A DNA stretch of 13,350 nucleotides from contig JABDIZ010000029.1 of the NCBI GenBank assembly GCA_013003465.1, forward strand, positions 1 to 13,350, in the 5' to 3' direction. The notes below the pieces were generated by a model. That model searched no databases and was not told the origin of the DNA. It was given only the letters and a program-made list of their open reading frames with translations. This DNA comes from Rhodothermaceae bacterium (GTDB taxonomy: Bacteria; Bacteroidota; Rhodothermia; Rhodothermales; Rubricoccaceae). The translations under genes and the position numbers were made by a program. Below, piece by piece: positions 7,680 to 13,350 of this stretch. Numbering within the stretch: the stretch's first letter is position 1; the number at the start of each line of letters is the position of its first letter.

Positions 7680-8706
7680 GGGTGGACCCGCCCGAGAGGA
7701 GGTAAAGCACGGCCATCCGCACGGCCACGCCGTTGGTCACCTGATCCAGAATAACCGCCCGCTCGTGATCTACCACCTCGCTCGCCAGCTCCACGCCGCG
7801 GTTAACGGGGCCGGGGTGCATGATCCGCAAATCCGGATAGCGGTCGAGGTGTTCCAGGCGAATGCCGAAGCGGTCGTGGTACTCGCGGAGGCTCGGGAAG
7901 AGACCCGTCGGTCCCGCGCCCTGGCGTTCGAGTTGGATGCGGAGCGCCATTGCGACGTCGCAGCCGTCGAGCGCATCGTCCAGGCGATCGGTGACGCGAA
8001 CGCCGAGCGTTTCGGCCTCAACGGGCAGCATGGTGCGCGGGCCGCAGAGCGTGACCTCCGCGCCGAGCGCCTTCAACCCGTAGATGTTCGAGCGCGCGAC
8101 GCGCGAGTGCGCGACATCGCCGAGGATGGAAACGTTGAGACCAGCAAAGTCGAAGTCGGCTAGGCCGGGCTGCTTCGGCAACTCCAACTCCGCCATCGTG
8201 AGCAGGTCGAGGAGCGCCTGCGTAGGGTGCTCGTGCGCGCCGTCGCCGGCGTTGATGACCACGCCGCGGATGCAGCGCGTCAGGAAGTGTGGCGCGCCCG
8301 GCGACGAGTGGCGGATGATGACCACGTCCGTCTTCATCGCCTCGATGTTGCGCGCCGTGTCCTTGAGCGTCTCCCCCTTCGACACCGACGAGCCCGACGC
8401 CGAGAAATTGACGACCTCCGCCGAGAGCCGCTTCTCGGCCAGTTCGAACGAGATCCGCGTGCGCGTGCTCGCTTCGAAGAACAGGTTGACGACGGTAACG
8501 CCGCGCAGACTTGGCACCCGCTTGATGGGCCGCTCCAAAATGGCCTTCATCTCGCGCGCCGTCTGGAGAATCAGGCGAATCTCGTCGGCGTCGTAGTCGG
8601 CGAGGCCGAGGAGGTGGCGGTGCTTGAGGGTTCCAGGTTGATGGTTCTGGGTTGATGGTTCTGGATTCAGCGCCTCTACCGGCTTGTTCGGAGAATCAGT
8701 CTGCAT
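7672..8706 (-). CDS. pyrB: Aspartate carbamoyltransferase catalytic subunit
   Basis: PyrB joins carbamoyl phosphate and aspartate to carbamoyl aspartate, the first committed step of pyrimidine synthesis, in the cytoplasm. The 344-residue protein has the carbamoyl phosphate motif STRTR (80-84), the SVSKGET loop (107-113), HPTQALLD (160-167) and the aspartate-side HPGPVNRG (297-304). The catalytic core begins near residue 28. The first 27 residues (MQTDSPNKPVEALNPEP onward) are a low-complexity extension encoded by a 7-base repeat, and no start codon follows the repeat before the core. ATG 8706 overlaps the pyrR stop TGA by one base, so translation is probably coupled. No pyrI regulatory subunit is present in the window; control by PyrR is the expected alternative. 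Confidence 0.96.
   Translation of the reverse strand: MQTDSPNKPVEALNPEPSTQNHQPGTLKHRHLLGLADYDADEIRLILQTAREMKAILERPIKRVPSLRGVTVVNLFFEASTRTRISFELAEKRLSAEVVNFSASGSSVSKGETLKDTARNIEAMKTDVVIIRHSSPGAPHFLTRCIRGVVINAGDGAHEHPTQALLDLLTMAELELPKQPGLADFDFAGLNVSILGDVAHSRVARSNIYGLKALGAEVTLCGPRTMLPVEAETLGVRVTDRLDDALDGCDVAMALRIQLERQGAGPTGLFPSLREYHDRFGIRLEHLDRYPDLRIMHPGPVNRGVELASEVVDHERAVILDQVTNGVAVRMAVLYLLSGGSTLE
8629..8670. repeat. Six 7-base units inside the 5' end of pyrB
   Basis: On the plus strand the units read GGTTCCA, GGTTGAT, GGTTCTG, GGTTGAT, GGTTCTG and GATTCAG. The two middle pairs make a perfect 14-base tandem duplication at 8636-8663. The array encodes part of the low-complexity PyrB extension (about residues 13-26). 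Because 7 is not a multiple of 3, gain or loss of one unit would shift the frame, while three units would keep it. Confidence 0.85.
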
Positions 8707-9305
8707 CAGGCTCCCTCCGTCCCCTGAACCCCGTACCCTGAGCCCGCAACCAGATACACCGCATCCTCGCCGTCGATCTCGCTGAGCCGGACGCGCACTT
8801 CCTCGCCCGGCGCCGTGGGCACCGTCCGCCCGATGAAGTCGGGGCAGACCGGCAACTCGCGAAGGCCCCGGTCGATGAAGGCGAGGAAGCGCACGGAGGC
8901 CGGGCGGCCGAGATCCATTAGCGCGTCGAGCGCCGCGCGGGTGGAGCGGCCCGTGTAGATCACGTCGTCCACGAGTACGAGGCGGCGGTCGTACACATCA
9001 AACGGGATGTCGGTCGGCTGGACGGCAGGCTGGCGGAGGCGCTGGCGGAAGTCGTCGCGGTAGAGCGTGGCGTCGAGTACGCCAAACGGCAGGCGCACGC
9101 CTTCGATGGCTTCAATCTTGTCGCGCAGCCGTCGAGCGAGGTGGACGCCGCGCGTCTGCATCCCGACCAGTGCGAGGCGCTCGGCAGGCTCGGCCTCGTC
9201 GTCGAGGTGCTCAACGATCTGGCGGGAGAGGCGGTTGAGCGTGCGGTCCACATCGGCCGCACCCATCAACTGCGCCTTGACGGTATCGGTGGCGGGCAAG
9301 GGCAT
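8706..9305 (-). CDS. pyrR: PyrR bifunctional pyrimidine operon regulator / uracil phosphoribosyltransferase
   Basis: This 199-residue type I phosphoribosyltransferase has the PRPP-binding motif VLVDDVIYTGRST at residues 110-122, the PyrR-typical ALVGMQTRGVHLARRL (46-60) and LDATLYRDDFR (78-88), and DRGLRELPVCPDFIG toward the end. In other bacteria PyrR binds pyr leader RNA when UMP is high and promotes termination; it also makes UMP from uracil. ATG 9305 is chosen because the longer frame reaches back into the upstream gene in a non-homologous reading. The length is slightly above the usual 180 because of a repeat-encoded tail. A hairpin lies 21 bases upstream of the start (see the entry at 9327). 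It overlaps pyrB by one base, and the upstream HEAGH gene ends 70 bases away. Confidence 0.94.
   Translation of the reverse strand: MPLPATDTVKAQLMGAADVDRTLNRLSRQIVEHLDDEAEPAERLALVGMQTRGVHLARRLRDKIEAIEGVRLPFGVLDATLYRDDFRQRLRQPAVQPTDIPFDVYDRRLVLVDDVIYTGRSTRAALDALMDLGRPASVRFLAFIDRGLRELPVCPDFIGRTVPTAPGEEVRVRLSEIDGEDAVYLVAGSGYGVQGTEGA
8720..8747. repeat. Degenerate 7-base units at the 3' end of pyrR
   Basis: On the plus strand the units read TCCCCTG, AACCCCG, TACCCTG and AGCCCGC; the first and third agree at 6 of 7 positions. They encode the last residues of PyrR (AGSGYGVQGTEGA), past the conserved domain. The units resemble the pyrB array in length but not closely in sequence. Confidence 0.5.
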
Positions 9306-9307
9306 GC

Positions 9308-9377
9308 GGGAAGTTAGAAGCCGAAAGGGGGAAGTGAGAAAGGCAAGCCCCTCTTTCTTACTTCCCCCTTCTCCCTC
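9308..9377. repeat. Purine-to-pyrimidine 7-base repeat between the HEAGH gene and pyrR
   Basis: On the plus strand 7-base steps from 9308 read GGGAAGT, TAGAAGC, CGAAAGG, GGGAAGT and GAGAAAG. A spacer GCAAGCC follows, then CCTCTTT, CTTACTT, CCCCCTT and CTCCCTC up to 9377. GGGAAGT at 9308 and 9329 are identical. The second half is the inverted counterpart of the first. The block fills the whole gap between the two genes. Confidence 0.65.
9327..9368 (-). terminator. Strong leader hairpin before pyrR (candidate attenuator)
   Basis: Two 16-base arms, 9353-9368 and 9327-9342, pair with a single mismatch (A-C on the minus transcript) around a 10-base loop. The side facing pyrR begins with five G-C pairs and is followed by only three U residues before C, so it is a weak intrinsic terminator at best. 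Its position 21 bases before the pyrR ATG fits attenuation control. It is built from the 7-base repeat, so it could equally be a by-product of that repeat. Confidence 0.45.
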
Positions 9378-9903
9378 ACCAGACCCAGCGTGGAACGAAG
9401 ACCATCGCCAGCCAGCAGGGGAACGCCATCGCGTACAGCACCCCGGCGATGAGCGGCGTGTGCTCCAGCCAGCCGAGCATCTGCAGGATGTTGTGCCAGT
9501 CGTGGCTCTCGGCGCCAAGCCCGCCAATGAGCGGCAGCGACCGCGCCTGCGCGTCGGCGGCGTAAACGCTCACGTCGATGAAGTTCTGCCCGAGCCAGAG
9601 CAGGCTGAGTTGCAGGCCGAGGGTGCCGTCGTTCGTGAGGAAGAACCACGCAAACAGACACGGGAAGAGGAGTTGCAACAGGCTCCCGCCCGCGAACATC
9701 ATGAACTCGCCGAAGAAGCGGAAGAAGAAATGCCCGGCCTCGTGCGGCAGCAGGTTGAGGCTGTGCGTAAGGAACCAGAGGCTGCCCCCCAACCCACGCG
9801 TTCCGTACTCCACGAGCACGAAGTACGCGCAGAACGGCAACAGCAGCACCGACGAGAGAAACGGGCGCAACCGATCACGCTGAGACAGGGACAAGACGGC
9901 CAT
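9376..9903 (-). CDS. Small membrane protein with HEAGH motif, M50 metallopeptidase-like
   Basis: This is 175 residues from ATG 9903; an in-frame GTG 9948 would add 15. It is strongly hydrophobic, with about five membrane segments: roughly 14-32, 42-60, 66-90, 97-112 and 150-170. HEAGH at 54-58 sits in a membrane segment as the zinc-binding HExxH of site-2-type proteases does. Further conserved-looking stretches are GQNFIDVSVYAADA (105-118) and HDWHNIL (134-140). The NPDG motif of classical site-2 proteases is not seen, and the protein is shorter than that family. Similar small proteins occur in Bacteroidota-like genomes without a known role, as far as I recall. Whether it cleaves anything is open; the third metal ligand could be Asp110 or a residue in HDWH, which is speculation. 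It precedes pyrR by 70 bases on the same strand and may share its transcript. Confidence 0.72.
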   Translation of the reverse strand: MAVLSLSQRDRLRPFLSSVLLLPFCAYFVLVEYGTRGLGGSLWFLTHSLNLLPHEAGHFFFRFFGEFMMFAGGSLLQLLFPCLFAWFFLTNDGTLGLQLSLLWLGQNFIDVSVYAADAQARSLPLIGGLGAESHDWHNILQMLGWLEHTPLIAGVLYAMAFPCWLAMVFVPRWVW

Positions 9904-9918
9904 GCCCACGGTATCGGC
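9879..9918. repeat. Direct repeat, copy 1 (start of the HEAGH gene)
   Basis: This 40-base stretch covers codons 1-8 of the HEAGH gene (MAVLSLSQ) and the bases just upstream. It matches the copy at 10155-10194 at 37 of 40 positions, with weaker similarity for about 20 more bases on the right after a small indel. Confidence 0.85.
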
Positions 9919-9938
9919 ATACCGGGCTGATCCGTCAA
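9910..9938 (-). promoter_or_regulatory. Possible promoter/operator overlapping the start of the HEAGH gene
   Basis: On the minus strand TTGACG (9938-9933) is followed after 17 bases by GATACC (9915-9910). Initiation would then fall at or next to ATG 9903, implying a leaderless mRNA. The -10 overlaps a small inverted repeat, CGGTAT and ATACCG with a 4-base loop (9909-9924), which could be an operator. The -10 match is weak. Confidence 0.3.
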
Positions 9939-10154
9939 GCCGCGCCACGGGCCGCTGCGATGTAAACGCGGACTGCCGTAGTGCCCGGTTGATCGGCCAG
10001 CCCGATCACTGAACCTGCACCCAGTAGCAGTTTTGTATCGCGGTTGTCGTGCCCAGACATGCCGACCAAACGGTAGACACGGAAGGCTACGCACTGCGCC
10101 CCCGACAGAACAAGCGCTATTCAACCCTCAACGGAAGACCAACCTAACCAACCT

Positions 10155-10194
10155 GCTGAGACAGGGACAAGACAGCCATACCCGCGGTATCGGC
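10155..10194. repeat. Direct repeat, copy 2 (orphan gene start)
   Basis: Read on the minus strand, this copy has ATG at 10179 and encodes MAVLSLSQ exactly as the real gene does. It then runs into QVG and a TAG stop at 10144-10146, an 11-codon stub. Differences from copy 1 include a synonymous GCC/GCT change. It looks like a duplication or rearrangement scar, not a gene. Confidence 0.8.
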
Positions 10195-10223
10195 GGGGCT
10201 CATCTGTCTTGCAGCCTTCTACT

Positions 10224-10252
10224 TTGCTATTTTCTTAGCATCAGCGTACCCT
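10224..10252 (+). promoter_or_regulatory. Possible promoter of the DUF58-M28 pair
   Basis: TTGCTA (10224-10229) and TACCCT (10247-10252) are separated by 17 bases within the only AT-richer stretch upstream of the DUF58 gene. The -10 is poor. A start near 10259 would give a leader of about 58 bases to GTG 10317. Confidence 0.3.
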
Positions 10253-10316
10253 GCGGCATGTATACCGAATGCCTTCGGTGCGGCGTTTGGTTTCCCGTCT
10301 CCTGTCAGAACGCTCT

Positions 10317-11255
10317 GTGTCCACAGCCACGGCTCCGCGCCTCCTCACGCCTGAAGTCCTCTCACGCCTCGACTCGATGGAGTTGCGCGCACGCCTGATC
10401 GTGGAGGGCTTCATCACGGGGCTGCACAAAAGCCCCTACCATGGCTTCTCGGTCGAATTTGCGGAGCACCGCCCCTACAATGCAGGCGACGAACTGAGGC
10501 ATGTGGACTGGAAGGTCTATGCCAAGAGCGACCGCTACTACGTCAAGCAGTACGAGGAGGAGACCAACCTTCGCCACTACGTCGTGCTGGACACGAGCAC
10601 GTCGATGGGCTACCAGGGCGAAGCGTCCGTTACCAAGCTCCAGTACGGCACGACGCTCGCCGCGGCGCTCCACTACCTGATGGTCCGCCAGCGCGACGCG
10701 ACGGGCCTGATCGGCTTCGACGAGCGCGTCCACACCCTCGTCCCACCGAAGAGCACAGGCGGCCACCTGCGCGGCCTCCTCGCCCGGCTCGACAACCTCG
10801 GGGGCGAGCCGCCGAAGAAGAACGAGCGCCGTACAACCGCCGTCGCCGCGGCACTCCATGAGGTAGCCGAGCGCATTCATCGCCGCGCCTTCGTGGTCGT
10901 CATCACCGACCTGTTCGAGAACGTCGCCGCGCACGACGAACTCATCAAAGCGCTCCGCCACCTGCGCTACCGCGGCCATGAAGTGCTCGTCTTCCACGTC
11001 CTCGATGCGGCCACCGAGCGCCGCTTCCAATTCGCCGATGTGCCCTACGTCTTTCGTGACCTGGAGACGGGCGAGGAGGTCACGCTGCAGCCCGCGCAGC
11101 TCCGCGAGAGCTACACCGAAGCCGCCACACTCTTCGCCGACACCTTCCGCCGCCGCTGCCGCGAGATGGCCGTGGACTTCGTCGAGTTGGACACCGCCCG
11201 GCCCTACGCCGAAGCCCTCCTCGCTTACCTCAACAAGCGCCGCCGCCTGTTCTAG
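10317..11255 (+). CDS. DUF58 domain protein with von Willebrand A-like fold
   Basis: From GTG 10317 this is 312 residues. The DUF58 signature SVEFAEHRPYNAGDELRHVDWK is followed by YAKSDRYYVKQYEEETNL. The metal-site motif DTSTS (about residues 92-96) opens the vWA-like part, which ends near VVITDLFEN. There are no membrane segments. Members of this family usually sit with MoxR ATPases and BatA-type proteins and are thought to act in assembly or chaperone complexes; those partners are not in the window. ATG 10269 is in frame and would add 16 residues, but those codons have lower third-position GC than the rest, and MSTATAPRLLTPEVLSRL is a more typical opening, so I prefer the GTG. The M28 gene starts 70 bases downstream. 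Confidence 0.9.
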   Translation: MSTATAPRLLTPEVLSRLDSMELRARLIVEGFITGLHKSPYHGFSVEFAEHRPYNAGDELRHVDWKVYAKSDRYYVKQYEEETNLRHYVVLDTSTSMGYQGEASVTKLQYGTTLAAALHYLMVRQRDATGLIGFDERVHTLVPPKSTGGHLRGLLARLDNLGGEPPKKNERRTTAVAAALHEVAERIHRRAFVVVITDLFENVAAHDELIKALRHLRYRGHEVLVFHVLDAATERRFQFADVPYVFRDLETGEEVTLQPAQLRESYTEAATLFADTFRRRCREMAVDFVELDTARPYAEALLAYLNKRRRLF

Positions 11256-11323
11256 AGAACAGAGAGCATGGAGAGAGCGGAGGGAAAGCACTCTCCTCTC
11301 CTTTCTCCCTTCCCCAACCACTC
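11254..11323. repeat. Purine-to-pyrimidine 7-base repeat at the DUF58/M28 junction
   Basis: Seven-base steps from 11254 include AGAGAAC and AGAGAGC (6 of 7 identical) on the purine side, and CTCTCCT, TTCTCCC and TTCCCCA on the pyrimidine side. The switch occurs near 11289. Short inverted matches such as GGAGAG (11270-11275) and CTCTCC (11291-11296) can pair. The unit is more eroded than at the other junctions. Confidence 0.45.
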
Positions 11324-11325
11324 CC

Positions 11326-13041
11326 ATGAAACACCTCCTACTCACCGCCACCCTCCTGCTCGGTCTCGCCGCGTCAGCGTTCGCCCAGACGCCCACCGTC
11401 TTGGACGACCCCGCCCTTACCCAGCGCTACCAGGCTACCATCACGCCCGATGAACTCGCGGGGCACCTCTACGTCTACGCCTCCGACTACTTCGAGGGCC
11501 GCGAGACGGGCACGCGCGGACAGCACCTCGCCGCGCTCTACCTCGCCGGGCAGCACCAGACGATGGGCCTGATGCCGAAAGGCACTGCCGAGGCCACCGG
11601 CCCGCATGACCCGCGTGCCTTCCTCCAGCCGTTTGCCTTGGAGCGCGAGGCGATTCGCCGCGCCGACCTCACGGTGCGGCGCGGTAGTTCCGTCCGCATC
11701 AGCGAATACGGCACCAGCGAGCCCGTCGGCGAGTGGTTTGCGATCAGCGGCGATCAGTACCTCGCCTTCGGCCCCGAGGGCGAGAGCGAAGCGGGCGTCG
11801 TCTTCGGCGGCTACGGCATCGCCTCGGAGACCTACGACGATTACGCGGCGATGGACGCCGCCGGGATCAACCTCGCCGGGCAGTGGCTCCTGCTCCTTGA
11901 CGACGAGCCGATGGACGCCAGCGGCCAGAGCCTCATCACAGAGGATGGCACGCTCTCCGACTACAGCCGCAATGGCTTTCAGAAAATCCGCACCGTCCTC
12001 CAGCGCGGCAGCATGCCCGCCGGGTTCCTGCTCGTCTCCAATGATGACGACGAGACGCTCTCGATGCGCGCCCAGGGACAGCTCCGCCGAATGGGCGGCC
12101 TCTCCCTCCCGTCTGAGGAAGAAGACGATGGGGTGCAGCCCCGTCAAATTCCGCCGATCTATGTGATCTCGGCCGATCTTGCCAACGCCATCCTCGGCGA
12201 TCACACGGTGGAAGACCTGCAAGCCACGATCAACGACTCGCTGACGCCCGAGGTGTTCGCCATTGAGGGCACGCAGCTCGGCAGCCGCATCGAGAAGGCG
12301 ACAGAAACCGTGATGGTGGAAAATGTGGCCGCGTTCCTCGAAGGCTCCGACCCCGTGCTCAAAGATGAAGTGGTGGTCATCAGTGCCCACCTCGACCACA
12401 TCGGCACGGACCCGACGGCGGAGGACGACGGCATCAGCAACGGCGCCGACGACGACGGCTCTGGCACCATCGCGCTGCTCGAAATCGCGGAGGCGTTCCA
12501 GCAGGCGAAGGCGGACGGGCACGGCCCGCGCCGCTCGATCCTCTTCCTCCACGTCACAGGCGAAGAGAAGGGGCTCCTCGGCTCCGCCTACTACGCCGAC
12601 TCGGAGCCGCTCCTCCCGCTCGCAAACACCGTCGCCAACCTCAACATCGACATGATCGGGCGGCACGACCCCACCTATGAAGGCAGCGACCAGTACGTGG
12701 ACATCATCGGCGCCGAGTTGATCTCCACGGACATCGACGAGATCAACACGCGCGTCAACGACGTGACGGGCCTCGGCCTCGAACTCTCGAAGCGCTACAA
12801 CTCGCCCGACGACCCGAACCAGTTCTTCCGCCGCTCAGACCACTGGAACTTCGGCAAGCACGACATCCCGTTCATCTTCTACTTCAACGGCACGCACGAG
12901 GACTACCACGGCATCGACGACGAGCCCGAGAAGATCGACTACGACCTGCTCGCGCTGCGGACACGGCTCGTCTTTGGCACGGCCTGGCAACTCGCCAACC
13001 AAGACGCTCGCCCAGCCGTGAGCGGAGTCGGGTTCAATTGA
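11326..13041 (+). CDS. Exported M28 family zinc aminopeptidase
   Basis: This 571-residue protein has a clear signal peptide (MKHLLLTATLLLGLAASAFA, cut near residue 20-21). An N-terminal part of about 300 residues includes a protease-associated-like insert (about 130-310). The M28 zinc domain follows, with all ligands visible: His355 in SAHLDHIG, Asp375 in NGADDDGSG, catalytic Glu413 and ligand Glu414 in TGEEKGLLGS, Asp442 in NIDMIGRHD and His528 in THEDYHGIDD. It should remove N-terminal residues from peptides in the periplasm or outside the cell, a nutrient or turnover role. ATG 11326 is chosen because the signal peptide starts there; the open frame upstream overlaps the DUF58 gene and is not protein-like. 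There is no Shine-Dalgarno sequence and the leader is pyrimidine-rich. Confidence 0.94.
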   Translation: MKHLLLTATLLLGLAASAFAQTPTVLDDPALTQRYQATITPDELAGHLYVYASDYFEGRETGTRGQHLAALYLAGQHQTMGLMPKGTAEATGPHDPRAFLQPFALEREAIRRADLTVRRGSSVRISEYGTSEPVGEWFAISGDQYLAFGPEGESEAGVVFGGYGIASETYDDYAAMDAAGINLAGQWLLLLDDEPMDASGQSLITEDGTLSDYSRNGFQKIRTVLQRGSMPAGFLLVSNDDDETLSMRAQGQLRRMGGLSLPSEEEDDGVQPRQIPPIYVISADLANAILGDHTVEDLQATINDSLTPEVFAIEGTQLGSRIEKATETVMVENVAAFLEGSDPVLKDEVVVISAHLDHIGTDPTAEDDGISNGADDDGSGTIALLEIAEAFQQAKADGHGPRRSILFLHVTGEEKGLLGSAYYADSEPLLPLANTVANLNIDMIGRHDPTYEGSDQYVDIIGAELISTDIDEINTRVNDVTGLGLELSKRYNSPDDPNQFFRRSDHWNFGKHDIPFIFYFNGTHEDYHGIDDEPEKIDYDLLALRTRLVFGTAWQLANQDARPAVSGVGFN

Positions 13042-13097
13042 GGGACAACACGATGAGGACCCAAACGAAACAAATAGTCGCCACGAGACTGTGCCAA

Positions 13098-13350
13098 TCA
13101 GAAGTGAATAGCCGTCCCACCTCCCATCACTGTACCACCGGTGAGAGTCACATTCGTGCCACCTCGACGCATGGAAAATGAGTTGCCGCGAACCTGGATT
13201 GCCAACGTACCCTTCATCATGTTGAGTTCCTCAACAGCGAGGCCATGAGGAGGATTGGCAAGCAGAGATAGTGCGACTTGTCCAGACAGATGCCCAACAC
13301 AAATTCGGTTTCCTCTCACTTCAAGATCGTAGACCCGAGAGGAACAGAGC
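13098..13350 (-). CDS. Unrecognised protein, C-terminal end (cut by right edge)
   Basis: A minus-strand frame stays open from the right edge to TGA 13098-13100, giving 84 residues including SRVYDLEVRGNRICVGHL, NPPHGLAVEELNMMKG and a Gly/Thr-rich end, NVTLTGGTVMGGGTAIHF. I do not recognise a family; the pattern of short beta-like segments is compatible with a beta-rich domain but proves nothing. Base composition is visibly lower in GC than the rest of the window (near half by eye), which may mean acquired DNA. It is convergent with the M28 gene across 56 bases that show no terminator. Confidence 0.4.
   Translation of the reverse strand, partial: LCSSRVYDLEVRGNRICVGHLSGQVALSLLANPPHGLAVEELNMMKGTLAIQVRGNSFSMRRGGTNVTLTGGTVMGGGTAIHF

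Larger units (their letters stand above)
9904..10316. other. Divergent intergenic region between the HEAGH gene and the DUF58 gene
   Basis: About 410 bases without a convincing gene. It holds copy 2 of the 40-base repeat (10155-10194), a perfect 7-bp hairpin at 9990-10008 (TGATCGG and CCGATCA, 5-base loop, no T run) and an AT-richer stretch at 10205-10252 that may contain the DUF58 promoter. Open frames crossing it have non-protein-like composition. I see no tRNA or known small RNA. Confidence 0.6.

Noticed and set aside
8629..8670. CRISPR-like array
   Set aside because: The units are 7 bases with no spacers, and they lie inside the pyrB reading frame.
9067..9930. 287-codon plus-strand frame over pyrR and the HEAGH gene
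   Set aside because: It is a shadow frame with charged, repeat-like composition. It shares LRQGQD with another plus-strand frame near 10160 only because of the 40-base DNA duplication.
9990..10008. 7-bp perfect hairpin as a terminator
   Set aside because: It has no T run on either side and no gene ending into it; it is mentioned only as part of the intergenic region.
9879..10194. Insertion sequence bounded by the 40-base direct repeats
   Set aside because: Repeats of 40 bases are too long for target-site duplications, no transposase frame lies between, and no terminal inverted repeats were seen.
11374..12666. 430-codon minus-strand frame inside the M28 gene
   Set aside because: It is the antisense mirror of the M28 gene, whose zinc ligands are complete.

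Overview
The window is a high-GC bacterial chromosome segment made of ordinary, mostly intact genes. I think it comes from the Rhodothermota/Bacteroidota side (Salinibacter or Rubricoccaceae-like). This is inferred from a SusB-type GH97 enzyme, a pyrR-pyrB pair, DUF58 and M28 proteins of the kind common there, and starts mostly without Shine-Dalgarno sequences; it is not proven from the sequence. No tRNA, rRNA, CRISPR array, insertion sequence or prophage gene was recognised.

Layout, left to right: (1) The 5' part of a TesA-like GDSL arylesterase lipoprotein (minus strand, cut by the left edge) is divergent from a YbbA/LolD-type ABC ATPase and its YbbP-type FtsX permease (plus strand). This is the well-known tesA-ybbA-ybbP neighbourhood. 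(2) The permease stop codon directly abuts the stop codon of a convergent GH97 glycosidase. (3) From about 9903 down to 3863 all genes lie on the minus strand, read in this order: a small HEAGH membrane metallopeptidase-like protein, pyrR, pyrB, a RimB-like retropepsin (Zn_protease family), a decayed rimK remnant, a DUF2071 protein and GH97. pyrR/pyrB and pyrB/protease overlap by 1 and 8 bases, so they are probably translated in a coupled way. (4) A divergent plus-strand pair follows: a DUF58 von Willebrand-type protein and an exported M28 zinc aminopeptidase. (5) The right edge holds the C-terminal end of an unrecognised minus-strand gene with visibly lower GC.

The most interesting things are not whole genes. 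First, the space between the protease and the DUF2071 gene is not empty: translated on the minus strand it reads as the N-terminal part of RimK, the ribosomal protein S6 glutamate ligase, with no start codon, one frameshift and a missing C-terminal two thirds. The retropepsin partner is intact and reads in frame into it through one stop codon. Second, several gene junctions carry degenerate 7-base periodic repeats. At three of them a purine-rich run switches to a pyrimidine-rich run, so the transcripts can fold and the downstream genes have pyrimidine-rich leaders without Shine-Dalgarno sequences. These heptads run into coding ends (PyrR C-terminus, PyrB N-terminus, ATPase tail). Third, the start region of the HEAGH gene (40 bp, 37 matches) is duplicated 276 bp upstream, leaving an 11-codon stub.

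No complete new defence or biosynthetic system is visible. The heptad junctions and the rimK decay next to an intact antagonist are the parts I would examine first.
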